A DNA stretch of 9,382 bases from Flavobacteriales bacterium (GTDB lineage: Bacteria; Bacteroidota; Bacteroidia; Flavobacteriales_D; Crocinitomicaceae), in NCBI GenBank assembly GCA_018665005.1, contig JABJEE010000144.1, positions 1 to 9,382 on the forward strand. The letters run 5' to 3'. Under the pieces are notes generated by a model that had not been told where the DNA came from, made no database searches, and worked only from the letters and a program-made list of their open reading frames with translations. This document shows, one piece after another, positions 1-7,013 of the stretch. Positions within the stretch are counted from its first letter, which is position 1; each line of letters begins with the position of its first letter. Both the position numbers and the translations under genes were made by a program.

Positions 1-9
1 AAATTTTAT

Positions 10-693
10 ATGGTTAAAAATAGAAAAGATTGGAACGACATAAAAAGTAATGACAGTTGGTCAATATTTAAAATAATGTCTGAGTTTGTTGAAGCTTATG
101 ATAGAATGGCAAAAATCGGCCCTTGTGTATCCATTTTTGGGTCTGCTAGGACAAAAGAAGATAACCCATACTATAAATTAGGCGTTACCATAGCAAAGGA
201 TTTATCAGAAAGAGGATATGGAATCATTTCTGGAGGGGGGCCTGGAATTATGGAAGCTGCCAATCGAGGGGCTCAAGAGGGAGTAGGAGCATCCGTGGGA
301 CTCAATATAGACTTACCGTTTGAGCAAAACCATAATCCATATATCGATCCTCCACATAATCTAGAATTTGATTATTTTTTTGTGAGGAAGGTGATTTTTG
401 TAAAATATTCACAAGCTTTTGTTATCATGCCTGGAGGGTTTGGCACCCTTGATGAGCTATTTGAGGCCTTAACCTTAATCCAAACTAAAAAAATAGCCAG
501 GCGTCCAATTGTTCTGGTTGGAACGGACTATTGGCAAGGTTTGACCTCATGGATAAAAAAGACCATGCTTAACGAGGAAAATAATATTTCTGAATCTGAC
601 TTGGACTTATTTAGGACGGTAGACTCCTCCGAGGAGGCGGTTGAGTATATTGAGGAGTTTTTCCGAACAAACTCTTTAACACCCAACTTCTAA
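10..693 (+). CDS. LOG family (TIGR00730) nucleotide 5'-monophosphate phosphoribohydrolase
   Basis: The 227-residue cytosolic protein has a Rossmann-like fold. Visible landmarks are GSAR at residues 44-47, GGGPGIMEAANRG at 75-87, an Arg-Lys pair at 126-127 and the family signature PGGFGTLDE at 141-149, whose Glu and the upstream Arg are the catalytic pair in characterised LOG enzymes. Those enzymes hydrolyse cytokinin nucleotides or AMP to the free base and ribose 5-phosphate. Older annotations call the family lysine decarboxylase because of the PGG motif, which is misleading. The N-terminal segment WNDIKSNDSWSIFKIMSEF is typical of the Bacteroidota branch, and the length is normal. The reading frame stays open for the nine bases before this ATG, so an earlier start outside the window cannot be excluded, but the length argues for this one. 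Twenty-seven bases separate it from the PASTA gene. The true substrate is unknown; the family call is firm. Confidence 0.93.
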   Translation: MVKNRKDWNDIKSNDSWSIFKIMSEFVEAYDRMAKIGPCVSIFGSARTKEDNPYYKLGVTIAKDLSERGYGIISGGGPGIMEAANRGAQEGVGASVGLNIDLPFEQNHNPYIDPPHNLEFDYFFVRKVIFVKYSQAFVIMPGGFGTLDELFEALTLIQTKKIARRPIVLVGTDYWQGLTSWIKKTMLNEENNISESDLDLFRTVDSSEEAVEYIEEFFRTNSLTPNF

Positions 694-720
694 TTCTTTA
701 AAAGACTTTATATTTACAAG

Positions 721-1566
721 GTGAAAGAAAAACTTAAAATATTTTTTCAAAAAAGAAGCTTTATTGTTTTAAAACAATTTGTTTGGTCAAAGTTTTTTTT
801 GATCAATATAGGTATTGCCATGCTTTTTTATTTTATTGGTGTTTTTTCAGTGATAAAGTATTTGGATATTTATTCCAATCATGGAGAAGAAATTGCTGTT
901 CCAAATTTATTGGGTAAAAAGTCATCCGAGGCCAAAATGAAGCTTGAAGAGCTCGGCTTGAGTTATGAGATATTAGACAGTATTTATGATCCGGACTTGC
1001 CAAATGGAATTGTAAAACAGCAGATGATAGAACCCACTTCTTTTTCCAAGGTTAAGGTTAAGGAAAATCGGATTATTGGTTTGAGGCTTTCTAAAAAGAC
1101 AGACCTTACTGAAATGCCTAATTTGGTTTTTAAGCATATTGATTTTGCTCGCGGAATTCTTAAAAACAGAGGTTTTGATTCGCGGATTGAATACAAACCG
1201 ACTAAGGAAGCGAACGGTTCAGTTCTTGAACAATTATACAAAGGAAAACCGGTTACTCAGGGTGAATTCATTCCTATTGGTGCTGAAATCACTCTTATTG
1301 TTGGGAAAAATGAAGTTGGTGTATTAACGAGCCTTCCAAATGTGGTTGGCATGAATTATCAAGATGCTTTAAATCTATTGAGCACTAATGGATTGACTTC
1401 GGTTTCAACCATTTGCAATGATTGTGAGACTATGCAGGACACATTAACCGCAGTTGTTTTCGGTCAATCTCCCGAATTCGTTCCTGAAAAAACGGTAGAA
1501 CGTGCTCAACAAATTGTCATACTCATTAATTCAGGGGCAAATCAAATTGAAGAACCTATAGAATGA
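721..1566 (+). CDS. Membrane-anchored protein with three PASTA domains
   Basis: The 281-residue protein has a basic N-terminus, one membrane helix at about residues 24-48, and then three PASTA repeats at about 57-125, 130-196 and 203-272. Each begins with a Pro-Asn-(Leu/Val) motif (PNLLGKKSSEA, PNLVFKHIDFA, PNVVGMNYQDA). The repeats should lie in the periplasm. In other phyla PASTA domains bind peptidoglycan fragments or beta-lactams as parts of Ser/Thr kinases or penicillin-binding proteins. Here no catalytic domain is attached, as in the stand-alone PASTA proteins common in Flavobacteriales. The start is GTG. The next in-frame Met (residue 34) lies inside the membrane helix, so GTG is preferred. 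Two cysteines, C232 and C235 (CNDC), sit in the third repeat and could form a disulfide. The stop codon overlaps the next gene's ATG. In flavobacteria I recall this gene lying next to an rluD homologue, as here. The domain call is strong; the role is unknown. Confidence 0.9.
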   Translation: MKEKLKIFFQKRSFIVLKQFVWSKFFLINIGIAMLFYFIGVFSVIKYLDIYSNHGEEIAVPNLLGKKSSEAKMKLEELGLSYEILDSIYDPDLPNGIVKQQMIEPTSFSKVKVKENRIIGLRLSKKTDLTEMPNLVFKHIDFARGILKNRGFDSRIEYKPTKEANGSVLEQLYKGKPVTQGEFIPIGAEITLIVGKNEVGVLTSLPNVVGMNYQDALNLLSTNGLTSVSTICNDCETMQDTLTAVVFGQSPEFVPEKTVERAQQIVILINSGANQIEEPIE

Positions 1567-3773
1567 TGTTAAAAAACTATTTTATCTCCTTTTTAATCTG
1601 TTTTATGTGTTTTTCGTTTAAAGCACAGAGCCTCGAAATGGGGCCAATGACCACAAACCCTCATGTTTCTGTTGAGCAGGTATTGAAGAGTGCGTCAATT
1701 GATAGTACTTTCATTTATTTTACAGATACGATAACACTTCCGTTTTTTGATAATTTCACCGTCAGTAAAATACAAGATTACACACCCGATTATTCTAATC
1801 CATCAACGACAAGTGAATTGTATTATCTGCTTTTAGACCAATCAACAGGGTTGCCTATTTCTAATCAGGATTACTTTACAAATCAAGTCACCTTTCACCG
1901 CTATATTGACTTGGCCAACGATACATATTCAGATACTATTTTTACTCCAGTAAACGCAGATGTTGCGGATTTCACTTCTTACCCTGTGCAATATTCTTCT
2001 TTGACATTGTATCCGCCTTATTATATTTATGATACGATTGGGGTTAATAATACCCCTGATACGATTTGGATTGAGGATCCGCCATATTATCAAGATTCAG
2101 TCAGACAATTCTTTATGTCAGTGTCGGATTCAGAAAAATTATGGGTAGATAATCATGTTTATCACAATTACAGATTTGCATTAAACCCTCAAACCTTAGG
2201 AGTGATGACTTTTGATGGACTTGATGCCAATGGTTACCCATACGCCATTGGAACAGCGACTACAGGTTATGCAGATTATCTCACGTCAAAACCAATCGAT
2301 TTAAGTGGTGCAAATCTTTCAGACTCGCTGTATATCTCATTTTTATATCAACCTGCTGGTCTTGGCGATGAACCTGAATCATCGGATTCTCTTGTTTTGG
2401 AATTTTATTCGCAGAGTCAAAATCAATGGTTGCACATTTGGTCTGATTCGGGTAATGTCGTAAGCCCTTTTAAAATGGTTCACCTACCAGTATTGAATGT
2501 AAATTATTTTTCCGATGCCTTTCAGTTTCGATTTAAAAACTATGGGGGTTTATCGGGCTCTTTAGATCATTTCCATTTAAATATGGTTTCTTTAAAACCC
2601 ACGGATTACACCGATACTTTGTTCAGTGATTTTTCATTTGTTTATCCTGTAAATACTTTGATTGACAAATATACTTCAGTTCCATGGGATCATTATAAAT
2701 CATCTACTGTCAATAAAATGACGGATTCGTTAAATATTTTGCTTTACAATGGATATGATGAGAACAGTTATACGGATGGAAGTATTCAAGTTTTCTATAA
2801 TGGTTTTAATGAAGGGACATACGTTCTTCCCGGAATCAATTTGGCAGCTGGTTTGTTAAATTTCCCCCAGTATTCTTATTCGAATTCCTACAACGATTTA
2901 AGTGGTGCATACGAGTTTGACAAAACTTTAATTGGGGCGTCTGAAGAGTTTGAAGTTTTAACAACCGTGAATGCGGGAACTCTTGACTATCAGCCCAATG
3001 ATTCGATTCGATTTACTCAAGGATTTTACAATTATTACAGTTATGATGACGGTACAGCAGAGGCGGCATTTGGACCGACTGGGGCACAAGCAAGATTGGC
3101 TATACATTTTGAGGCATACCAAGAAGACAGTTTAATTGGAATTGATTTTTCATTTGTCCCATCAGTTAATGATGTTTCAGACAAGTTGTTTTTATTGACA
3201 GTTTGGGACGACGACAATGGAATTCCAGGAAGTGTGCTATACGAAGACGACGTCTTCTCTCCTCGCTCTCCCATTTATGCAAATAGCGAAAACGTATTTA
3301 CACCTTACTTCTTTATCGACACTCAAAAAGTAGCAATAGGAACCTCCTTTTTTGTTGGTTGGAGACAATTGGAGCCTGAAAGACTTAATTTAGGCTTTGA
3401 TAGAAATATAGACAATAGTGGTGAGATTTTTTACAGCGTAGATGGAGGAGGAAACTGGTTGGTCTCTCCGTTTGAAGGTAGTGCAATGATGAGACCCATT
3501 TTTTCGACAGGAATGGATGCGTCATTGGGAATTGAAAACATTACTTTGGATTATGATCCCATTGAGCTTTTTCCAAACCCTACAAGTAATATCATAAACA
3601 TTAAAGTGTCAAAGGCATTGGAGGGGAGTCAAAAGCTTTTATTGGATGGTTATGGAAGATTGTTAAAAAAGACGTTTTCAAACCATTTTGATTTAACGGA
3701 ATTGAATCCGGGAATTTACTTCATTTGTGTTCCTGAAATGTCATCGAATTTCTCTAAGGTGATTAAGTTTTAA
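1563..3773 (+). CDS. Secreted T9SS type A sorting-domain protein
   Basis: The 736-residue protein has a Sec signal peptide at about residues 1-21 or 22 (hydrophobic core FISFLICFMCFSF, then KAQS). It ends in a T9SS type A sorting domain at about 664-736: ELFPNPTSN, a central LLLDGYGRLL strand, LTELNPGIYFICV and a terminal KVIKF. It should therefore cross the inner membrane by Sec and the outer membrane by T9SS, then be anchored or released. The middle is beta-rich and acidic. It carries motifs I associate with a Bacteroidota T9SS cargo family: LPFFDNF (59-65), LWVDNHVY (193-200), GVMTFDGLDANGYPY (213-227), ADYLTSKPIDL (237-247), FQFRFKNY (320-327) and YSYDDGTAEAAFG (492-504). No protease, glycosidase or other catalytic motif is evident. 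The start ATG overlaps the upstream TGA; a second ATG follows directly at 1566. The stop is immediately followed by the next start. The export route is clear; the function is unknown. Confidence 0.9.
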   Translation: MMLKNYFISFLICFMCFSFKAQSLEMGPMTTNPHVSVEQVLKSASIDSTFIYFTDTITLPFFDNFTVSKIQDYTPDYSNPSTTSELYYLLLDQSTGLPISNQDYFTNQVTFHRYIDLANDTYSDTIFTPVNADVADFTSYPVQYSSLTLYPPYYIYDTIGVNNTPDTIWIEDPPYYQDSVRQFFMSVSDSEKLWVDNHVYHNYRFALNPQTLGVMTFDGLDANGYPYAIGTATTGYADYLTSKPIDLSGANLSDSLYISFLYQPAGLGDEPESSDSLVLEFYSQSQNQWLHIWSDSGNVVSPFKMVHLPVLNVNYFSDAFQFRFKNYGGLSGSLDHFHLNMVSLKPTDYTDTLFSDFSFVYPVNTLIDKYTSVPWDHYKSSTVNKMTDSLNILLYNGYDENSYTDGSIQVFYNGFNEGTYVLPGINLAAGLLNFPQYSYSNSYNDLSGAYEFDKTLIGASEEFEVLTTVNAGTLDYQPNDSIRFTQGFYNYYSYDDGTAEAAFGPTGAQARLAIHFEAYQEDSLIGIDFSFVPSVNDVSDKLFLLTVWDDDNGIPGSVLYEDDVFSPRSPIYANSENVFTPYFFIDTQKVAIGTSFFVGWRQLEPERLNLGFDRNIDNSGEIFYSVDGGGNWLVSPFEGSAMMRPIFSTGMDASLGIENITLDYDPIELFPNPTSNIINIKVSKALEGSQKLLLDGYGRLLKKTFSNHFDLTELNPGIYFICVPEMSSNFSKVIKF
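2031..2066 (+). repeat. 9-bp direct repeats flanking a GGGGT/ACCCC hairpin
   Basis: GATACGATT occurs at 2031-2039 and again at 2058-2066. Between the copies, GGGGT at 2040-2044 and ACCCC at 2052-2056 form a 5-bp inverted repeat around a 7-base loop. All of it is coding, in frame, for two Asp-Thr-Ile tripeptides in the T9SS cargo gene. It lies in the segment (residues about 70-190) that looks like an insert between the conserved LPFFDNF and LWVDNHVY motifs. It could be a trace of a small duplication or simply repeated codons. Confidence 0.4.
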
Positions 3774-4799
3774 ATGGAAGAAGAAATTAATACAGAACCC
3801 AGTCAAGACGATTTATATGAACATTATAAATTCACCGCGGATCCTGGGCAAGAGATTATTCGAATCGATAAGTTTTTATGTGATCGACTTCCAAACTTTT
3901 CTAGAAACAAAATTCAGGTTGCAGCTAAAAATGGAAATTTAGTAGTAAACGACACCAAAGTAAAGCAAAACTATAAGGTAAAGCCAGGGGATGTTGTAGC
4001 ATTGGTATTGCCATATCCAGTGAGAGAGTTTGAGTTAATCCCTGAAAATATTCCGTTAGACATTATACATGAAGATGACTCTCTTCTTGTGGTGAATAAA
4101 AATGCGGGAATGGTTGTGCATCCTGGACACGGAAATCATTCAGGAACCTTGGTTAATGCCCTAATTTATCATTTTGATCAATTGCCTGAATTGCCTTCTG
4201 ATTTTGCCGGTAGACCGGGTTTGGTACATCGAATTGATAAAAACACAACAGGATTATTGGTTATTGCAAAAACGGAAATGGCATTGACCAATCTCGCAAA
4301 ACAGTTTTTTGATAAAACAACAGAAAGAAAATACATTGCTTTGGTATGGGGAGATGTTGAGGAGGGAGGCACCATTAAAGGGAAGGTTGGCAGGTCTAAA
4401 AAAAACAGAAAAGTAATGGCTGTTTACAAAGACGATGAAGAAGGAAAGCATGCTGTAACACACTATAAAATCCTTGAAAGGTTTGGTTATGTAACCCTTG
4501 TTCAGTGTGTATTGGAGACAGGAAGAACACATCAGATTAGAGTGCATTTTAAATCTATAGGACATCCCTTATTCAATGATCCCGAGTATGGTGGAGATAA
4601 GATTTTAAAGGGGATAAAAACATCAAAATATCAAAAGTTTATCTTGAACAATTTTAATTTACTCCAGGGTCAGGCGTTACACGCAAAATCTTTAGGATTT
4701 GTTCATCCTTTATCGGGTAAAAAAATCTCATTTGATTCGGAACTTCCTGAATTTTTTGAGTCTGTGATTAAGCGATTTAGAGAATATTGTAAAAAATGA
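3774..4799 (+). CDS. rluD: RluD-like 23S rRNA pseudouridine synthase
   Basis: The 341-residue cytosolic enzyme isomerises uridine to pseudouridine in RNA. It has an acidic N-terminal extension (1-28), an S4 RNA-binding domain at about 29-88 (IRIDKFLCDRLPNFSRNKI), and the RluA-family catalytic domain. The catalytic motif HRIDKNTTG at 152-160 carries the nucleophilic Asp155. Later family motifs are ETGRTHQIRVH at 248-258 and ALHAKSLGFVHP at 301-312. An S4 domain with this length fits RluD or RluC rather than RluA. RluD modifies helix 69 of 23S rRNA (U1911, U1915 and U1917 in E. coli) and supports late 50S assembly. The exact target here is inferred, so the symbol is provisional. The ATG follows the preceding TAA without a gap, which implies cotranscription and probably coupled translation. 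All key residues are present. Confidence 0.93.
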   Translation: MEEEINTEPSQDDLYEHYKFTADPGQEIIRIDKFLCDRLPNFSRNKIQVAAKNGNLVVNDTKVKQNYKVKPGDVVALVLPYPVREFELIPENIPLDIIHEDDSLLVVNKNAGMVVHPGHGNHSGTLVNALIYHFDQLPELPSDFAGRPGLVHRIDKNTTGLLVIAKTEMALTNLAKQFFDKTTERKYIALVWGDVEEGGTIKGKVGRSKKNRKVMAVYKDDEEGKHAVTHYKILERFGYVTLVQCVLETGRTHQIRVHFKSIGHPLFNDPEYGGDKILKGIKTSKYQKFILNNFNLLQGQALHAKSLGFVHPLSGKKISFDSELPEFFESVIKRFREYCKK

Positions 4800-4818
4800 C
4801 TTTTTTTCTTTATTTTTG
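4787..4818 (+). promoter_or_regulatory. Bacteroidota-type sigma promoter (TTG-N21-TATTTTTG)
   Basis: TATTTTTG at 4811-4818 is an exact match to the Bacteroidota -7 consensus TAnnTTTG. A TTG at 4787-4789, inside the end of the rluD-like gene, lies 21 bases upstream, within the usual spacing for the -33 element. Transcription would start near 4823-4826 and give a leader of about 30 bases before the ATG at 4853. It is the only full consensus match I found in the intergenic gaps, and it separates the 721-4799 operon from the OmpA/PD40 gene. Confidence 0.55.
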
Positions 4819-4852
4819 TTATCCTTAATTATACGTCTAACGACTTGAACAA

Positions 4853-6985
4853 ATGAATAAACTATTCCATTTATTAATTTTCTTCTTCATTGGAGGAAAC
4901 TTATGTGCTCAGGGTAACTCCGCTCCGAAATATCTACGGGATGCAAATGTAGCATTTGAATCAGGTAAATATTTTGATGCCATTGACCTTTTGAAAAATG
5001 CTTGTGATAAAATAGGTACAAAAGGGTCTTTGAAAGAAAAAGGCAATGTGCGATTTAAGTTGGCAGAGGCCTACAGATTGATTTCTCGTTATGAAGAAGC
5101 AAATGAAAACTATGATGTTTGTATTGAGCTAAAATATTTTGATGTTAATCCTGATGTGTATTTTTTGCAAGGTGAGATGCTGCGCATGATGGGAGACTAT
5201 GGAAAAGCTCAAAAAAGTTATTCTGAGTTCAAAAAGATTTCAAATGGTGCAAGGGCAAGCGAATTAGAAACCGCTTTAAAAGCTTGTGAAGAGTATAAAT
5301 TTTACGACATGATGGAGCCTGAAGTTAATTATCAGGTGAAATGTGAAACAAAAATCAACCGAAAAGAATATGACATGTCACCTTCTTATGCGGACAAGAA
5401 GGGATATAAAGTTTATTTTTCTTCAGGTCGAGAAGAAAGTTTTGGCTCTGGAAGAGATCCGATAACTGGAGAAAAGTATATGGATATTTTTGTTGCTGAG
5501 TTTGACAAGAATGGAGATCCTACTGGCGTAACTTCCATTGATGAAAATGGAATTGTGAATACCTCTGAAAACGAGGGGACTGTTTGTTTTGACAAAAAAT
5601 TCAAAACGATGTACTTTACTCGTTGTCCGAGTAAAGAGCGAATGAAAATGGGGTGTGATATTTGGGTAGTTGACCTTGTTGAAGGTGAATTCACCAATGT
5701 CCGTAAAATGAATTTGAAAACAGATGAAAGCATTTCTGTTGGTCATCCTTGTTTGACTCAAGATGGTAAGATGCTGATTTTTGCTTCTGATATGAAATCA
5801 AGTGGTGGAGATAAATCATTTGGAGGAAGAGACCTCTGGTATGTCACATACGACAAAAAGGCCAAAACTTGGAGTACTGAACCAAAAAACATGGGCCCTG
5901 CTTATAATACTGCTGGTAACGAGCTGTTTCCATCAATAGGTAAGTCAGGAAAGTTTTTCTTTGCAAGCGATGGTCACAAAGGAATTGGAGGCTTAGATAT
6001 TTTTTATTCTAATCCGGTTAAAGATAAAGTGAATGAGTGGAGTGCGCCTAAGAATATGGGTTACCCAATTAACTCGCCAAGTAACGATTATGCAATTACA
6101 GATAGAGGACGAACAGGATTTTTCACTTCAGAAAGACGTCTTACTAATGGTCAAAATGCACCAGATATCTGGAGCTATGCGATACCTCCGAACTTATTTG
6201 ATTTAAGGGTAATCGTGCATGAGTTTGGATCTCCGAAAGACAGAATTGGAGATGCTACAGTAACGGTTTCACCTGTAGAAGCAGATTCATGGGAAGGTGT
6301 CACTGATGAAAAAGGCACAACCATAAAATGGGACATAAAAAGTGGTAAAACAAGATACATTAATGATGACCAAGAATATTCAATTAATGCATCTAAGGAA
6401 GGGTACCTAATTAATAAGGAGTCTGCTAAAATATCAACGGTAGGTTTGAACGAAAGTCAAAGCTTTATCGTGGAAGTTGAGCTCGTACACATTGAGGAAG
6501 ACATAAGGACTCCAGAGGTACGTTATCCATTAAATCAGTGGGATTTTATAAATGATGAAACCTGTATGTCTAAAGATTCACTTTTATTTCTTTCGGATTT
6601 ATTATCGAGCCACCCATACATTACTATTGATTTGTTTTCACATACAGATTCAAGATCTTCTGCTAAATACAACCAAGTGTTATCAGAGAACAGAGCAAAA
6701 GCGGTTTACAAGTTTTTGGTTGAAGAAAAAGGAATTGACCCAAGAAGGATTCAACCTATTGGGATGGGAGAGGCAGAGCCTGCCACATGGACCAATGAGA
6801 ATGGCGAAGAAATCGTGTTGACCGAAAAGTATATTAATAAATTTCGTTCTTCAGACAAAGCAAAGTTTGAGAGGTTACATCAAATCAATCGTAGAACAAC
6901 GGCGCGGATTACGAGTCAAGAGTTTGACCCTACGACATCACCGGAAGCCAATCCTGATTGGATGGAATTTAAGCCCCTAAAGTAA
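4853..6985 (+). CDS. TPR - PD40 propeller - regulatory-like - OmpA_C protein (PorE-like architecture)
   Basis: The 710-residue exported protein has a signal peptide at residues 1-19 (cleavage after LCA, before QGN). TPR-like helices run from about 24 to 150, with YLRDANVAFESGKYFDAIDLL as the first repeat. A PD40/WD40-like propeller spans about 173-443, with blades marked by KVYFSSGREE, TMYFTRCP, MLIFASDM, KFFFASDG and TGFFTSERR. A carboxypeptidase-regulatory-like beta domain covers about 450-545. The C-terminal OmpA-like peptidoglycan-binding domain spans about 560-690 and keeps HTD (Asp599) and SENRA (Arg614), the residues that contact diaminopimelate in this family. This order matches PorE of Porphyromonas gingivalis, which helps tie the T9SS to the wall, but paralogues with this order are common in Bacteroidota, so T9SS function is only a possibility. 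PorE is a lipoprotein; here Cys18 sits in GNLC, a poor lipobox, so signal peptidase I cleavage is favoured. Its own promoter lies just upstream. Confidence 0.9.
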   Translation: MNKLFHLLIFFFIGGNLCAQGNSAPKYLRDANVAFESGKYFDAIDLLKNACDKIGTKGSLKEKGNVRFKLAEAYRLISRYEEANENYDVCIELKYFDVNPDVYFLQGEMLRMMGDYGKAQKSYSEFKKISNGARASELETALKACEEYKFYDMMEPEVNYQVKCETKINRKEYDMSPSYADKKGYKVYFSSGREESFGSGRDPITGEKYMDIFVAEFDKNGDPTGVTSIDENGIVNTSENEGTVCFDKKFKTMYFTRCPSKERMKMGCDIWVVDLVEGEFTNVRKMNLKTDESISVGHPCLTQDGKMLIFASDMKSSGGDKSFGGRDLWYVTYDKKAKTWSTEPKNMGPAYNTAGNELFPSIGKSGKFFFASDGHKGIGGLDIFYSNPVKDKVNEWSAPKNMGYPINSPSNDYAITDRGRTGFFTSERRLTNGQNAPDIWSYAIPPNLFDLRVIVHEFGSPKDRIGDATVTVSPVEADSWEGVTDEKGTTIKWDIKSGKTRYINDDQEYSINASKEGYLINKESAKISTVGLNESQSFIVEVELVHIEEDIRTPEVRYPLNQWDFINDETCMSKDSLLFLSDLLSSHPYITIDLFSHTDSRSSAKYNQVLSENRAKAVYKFLVEEKGIDPRRIQPIGMGEAEPATWTNENGEEIVLTEKYINKFRSSDKAKFERLHQINRRTTARITSQEFDPTTSPEANPDWMEFKPLK

Positions 6986-6988
6986 TTC

Positions 6989-7003
6989 AGTATCTCGAAT
7001 ACT
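6989..7003 (+). other. Small intergenic hairpin before the PspC gene
   Basis: AGTAT (6989-6993) and ATACT (6999-7003) can pair around a 5-base CTCGA loop in the 28-base gap between the OmpA/PD40 gene and the PspC gene. The stem is short and AT-rich and no T-run follows it, so it is not a convincing terminator. It is recorded as the only secondary structure I see in this gap. No full promoter consensus is present here, so transcription may read through from upstream. Confidence 0.2.
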
Positions 7004-7013
7004 TAAAGAATTA

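Noticed and set aside
709..716. TATATTTA as a -7 promoter element for the PASTA gene
   Set aside because: It has a mismatch at the final G, no TTG at proper spacing upstream, and lies only four bases before the GTG, which would require a leaderless message.
4254..4565. 103-codon open frame on the minus strand
   Set aside because: It is antisense to the catalytic domain of the RluD-like gene, which has all family motifs in the + frame.
4791..4807. AAAAAA-TGAC-TTTTTTT as a terminator after the rluD-like gene
   Set aside because: The stem would be made only of A-T pairs with a 4-base loop, too weak to call, and it sits inside the predicted promoter spacer.
5413..5761. Two overlapping minus-strand open frames of 106 and 112 codons
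   Set aside because: Both are antisense to the PD40 propeller of the OmpA/PD40 gene, with no recognisable content.
6552..6821. 89-codon + strand frame overlapping the OmpA_C region
   Set aside because: It is an out-of-frame shadow of the OmpA_C domain, which keeps HTD and SENRA in the main frame. There is no sign of a frameshift.
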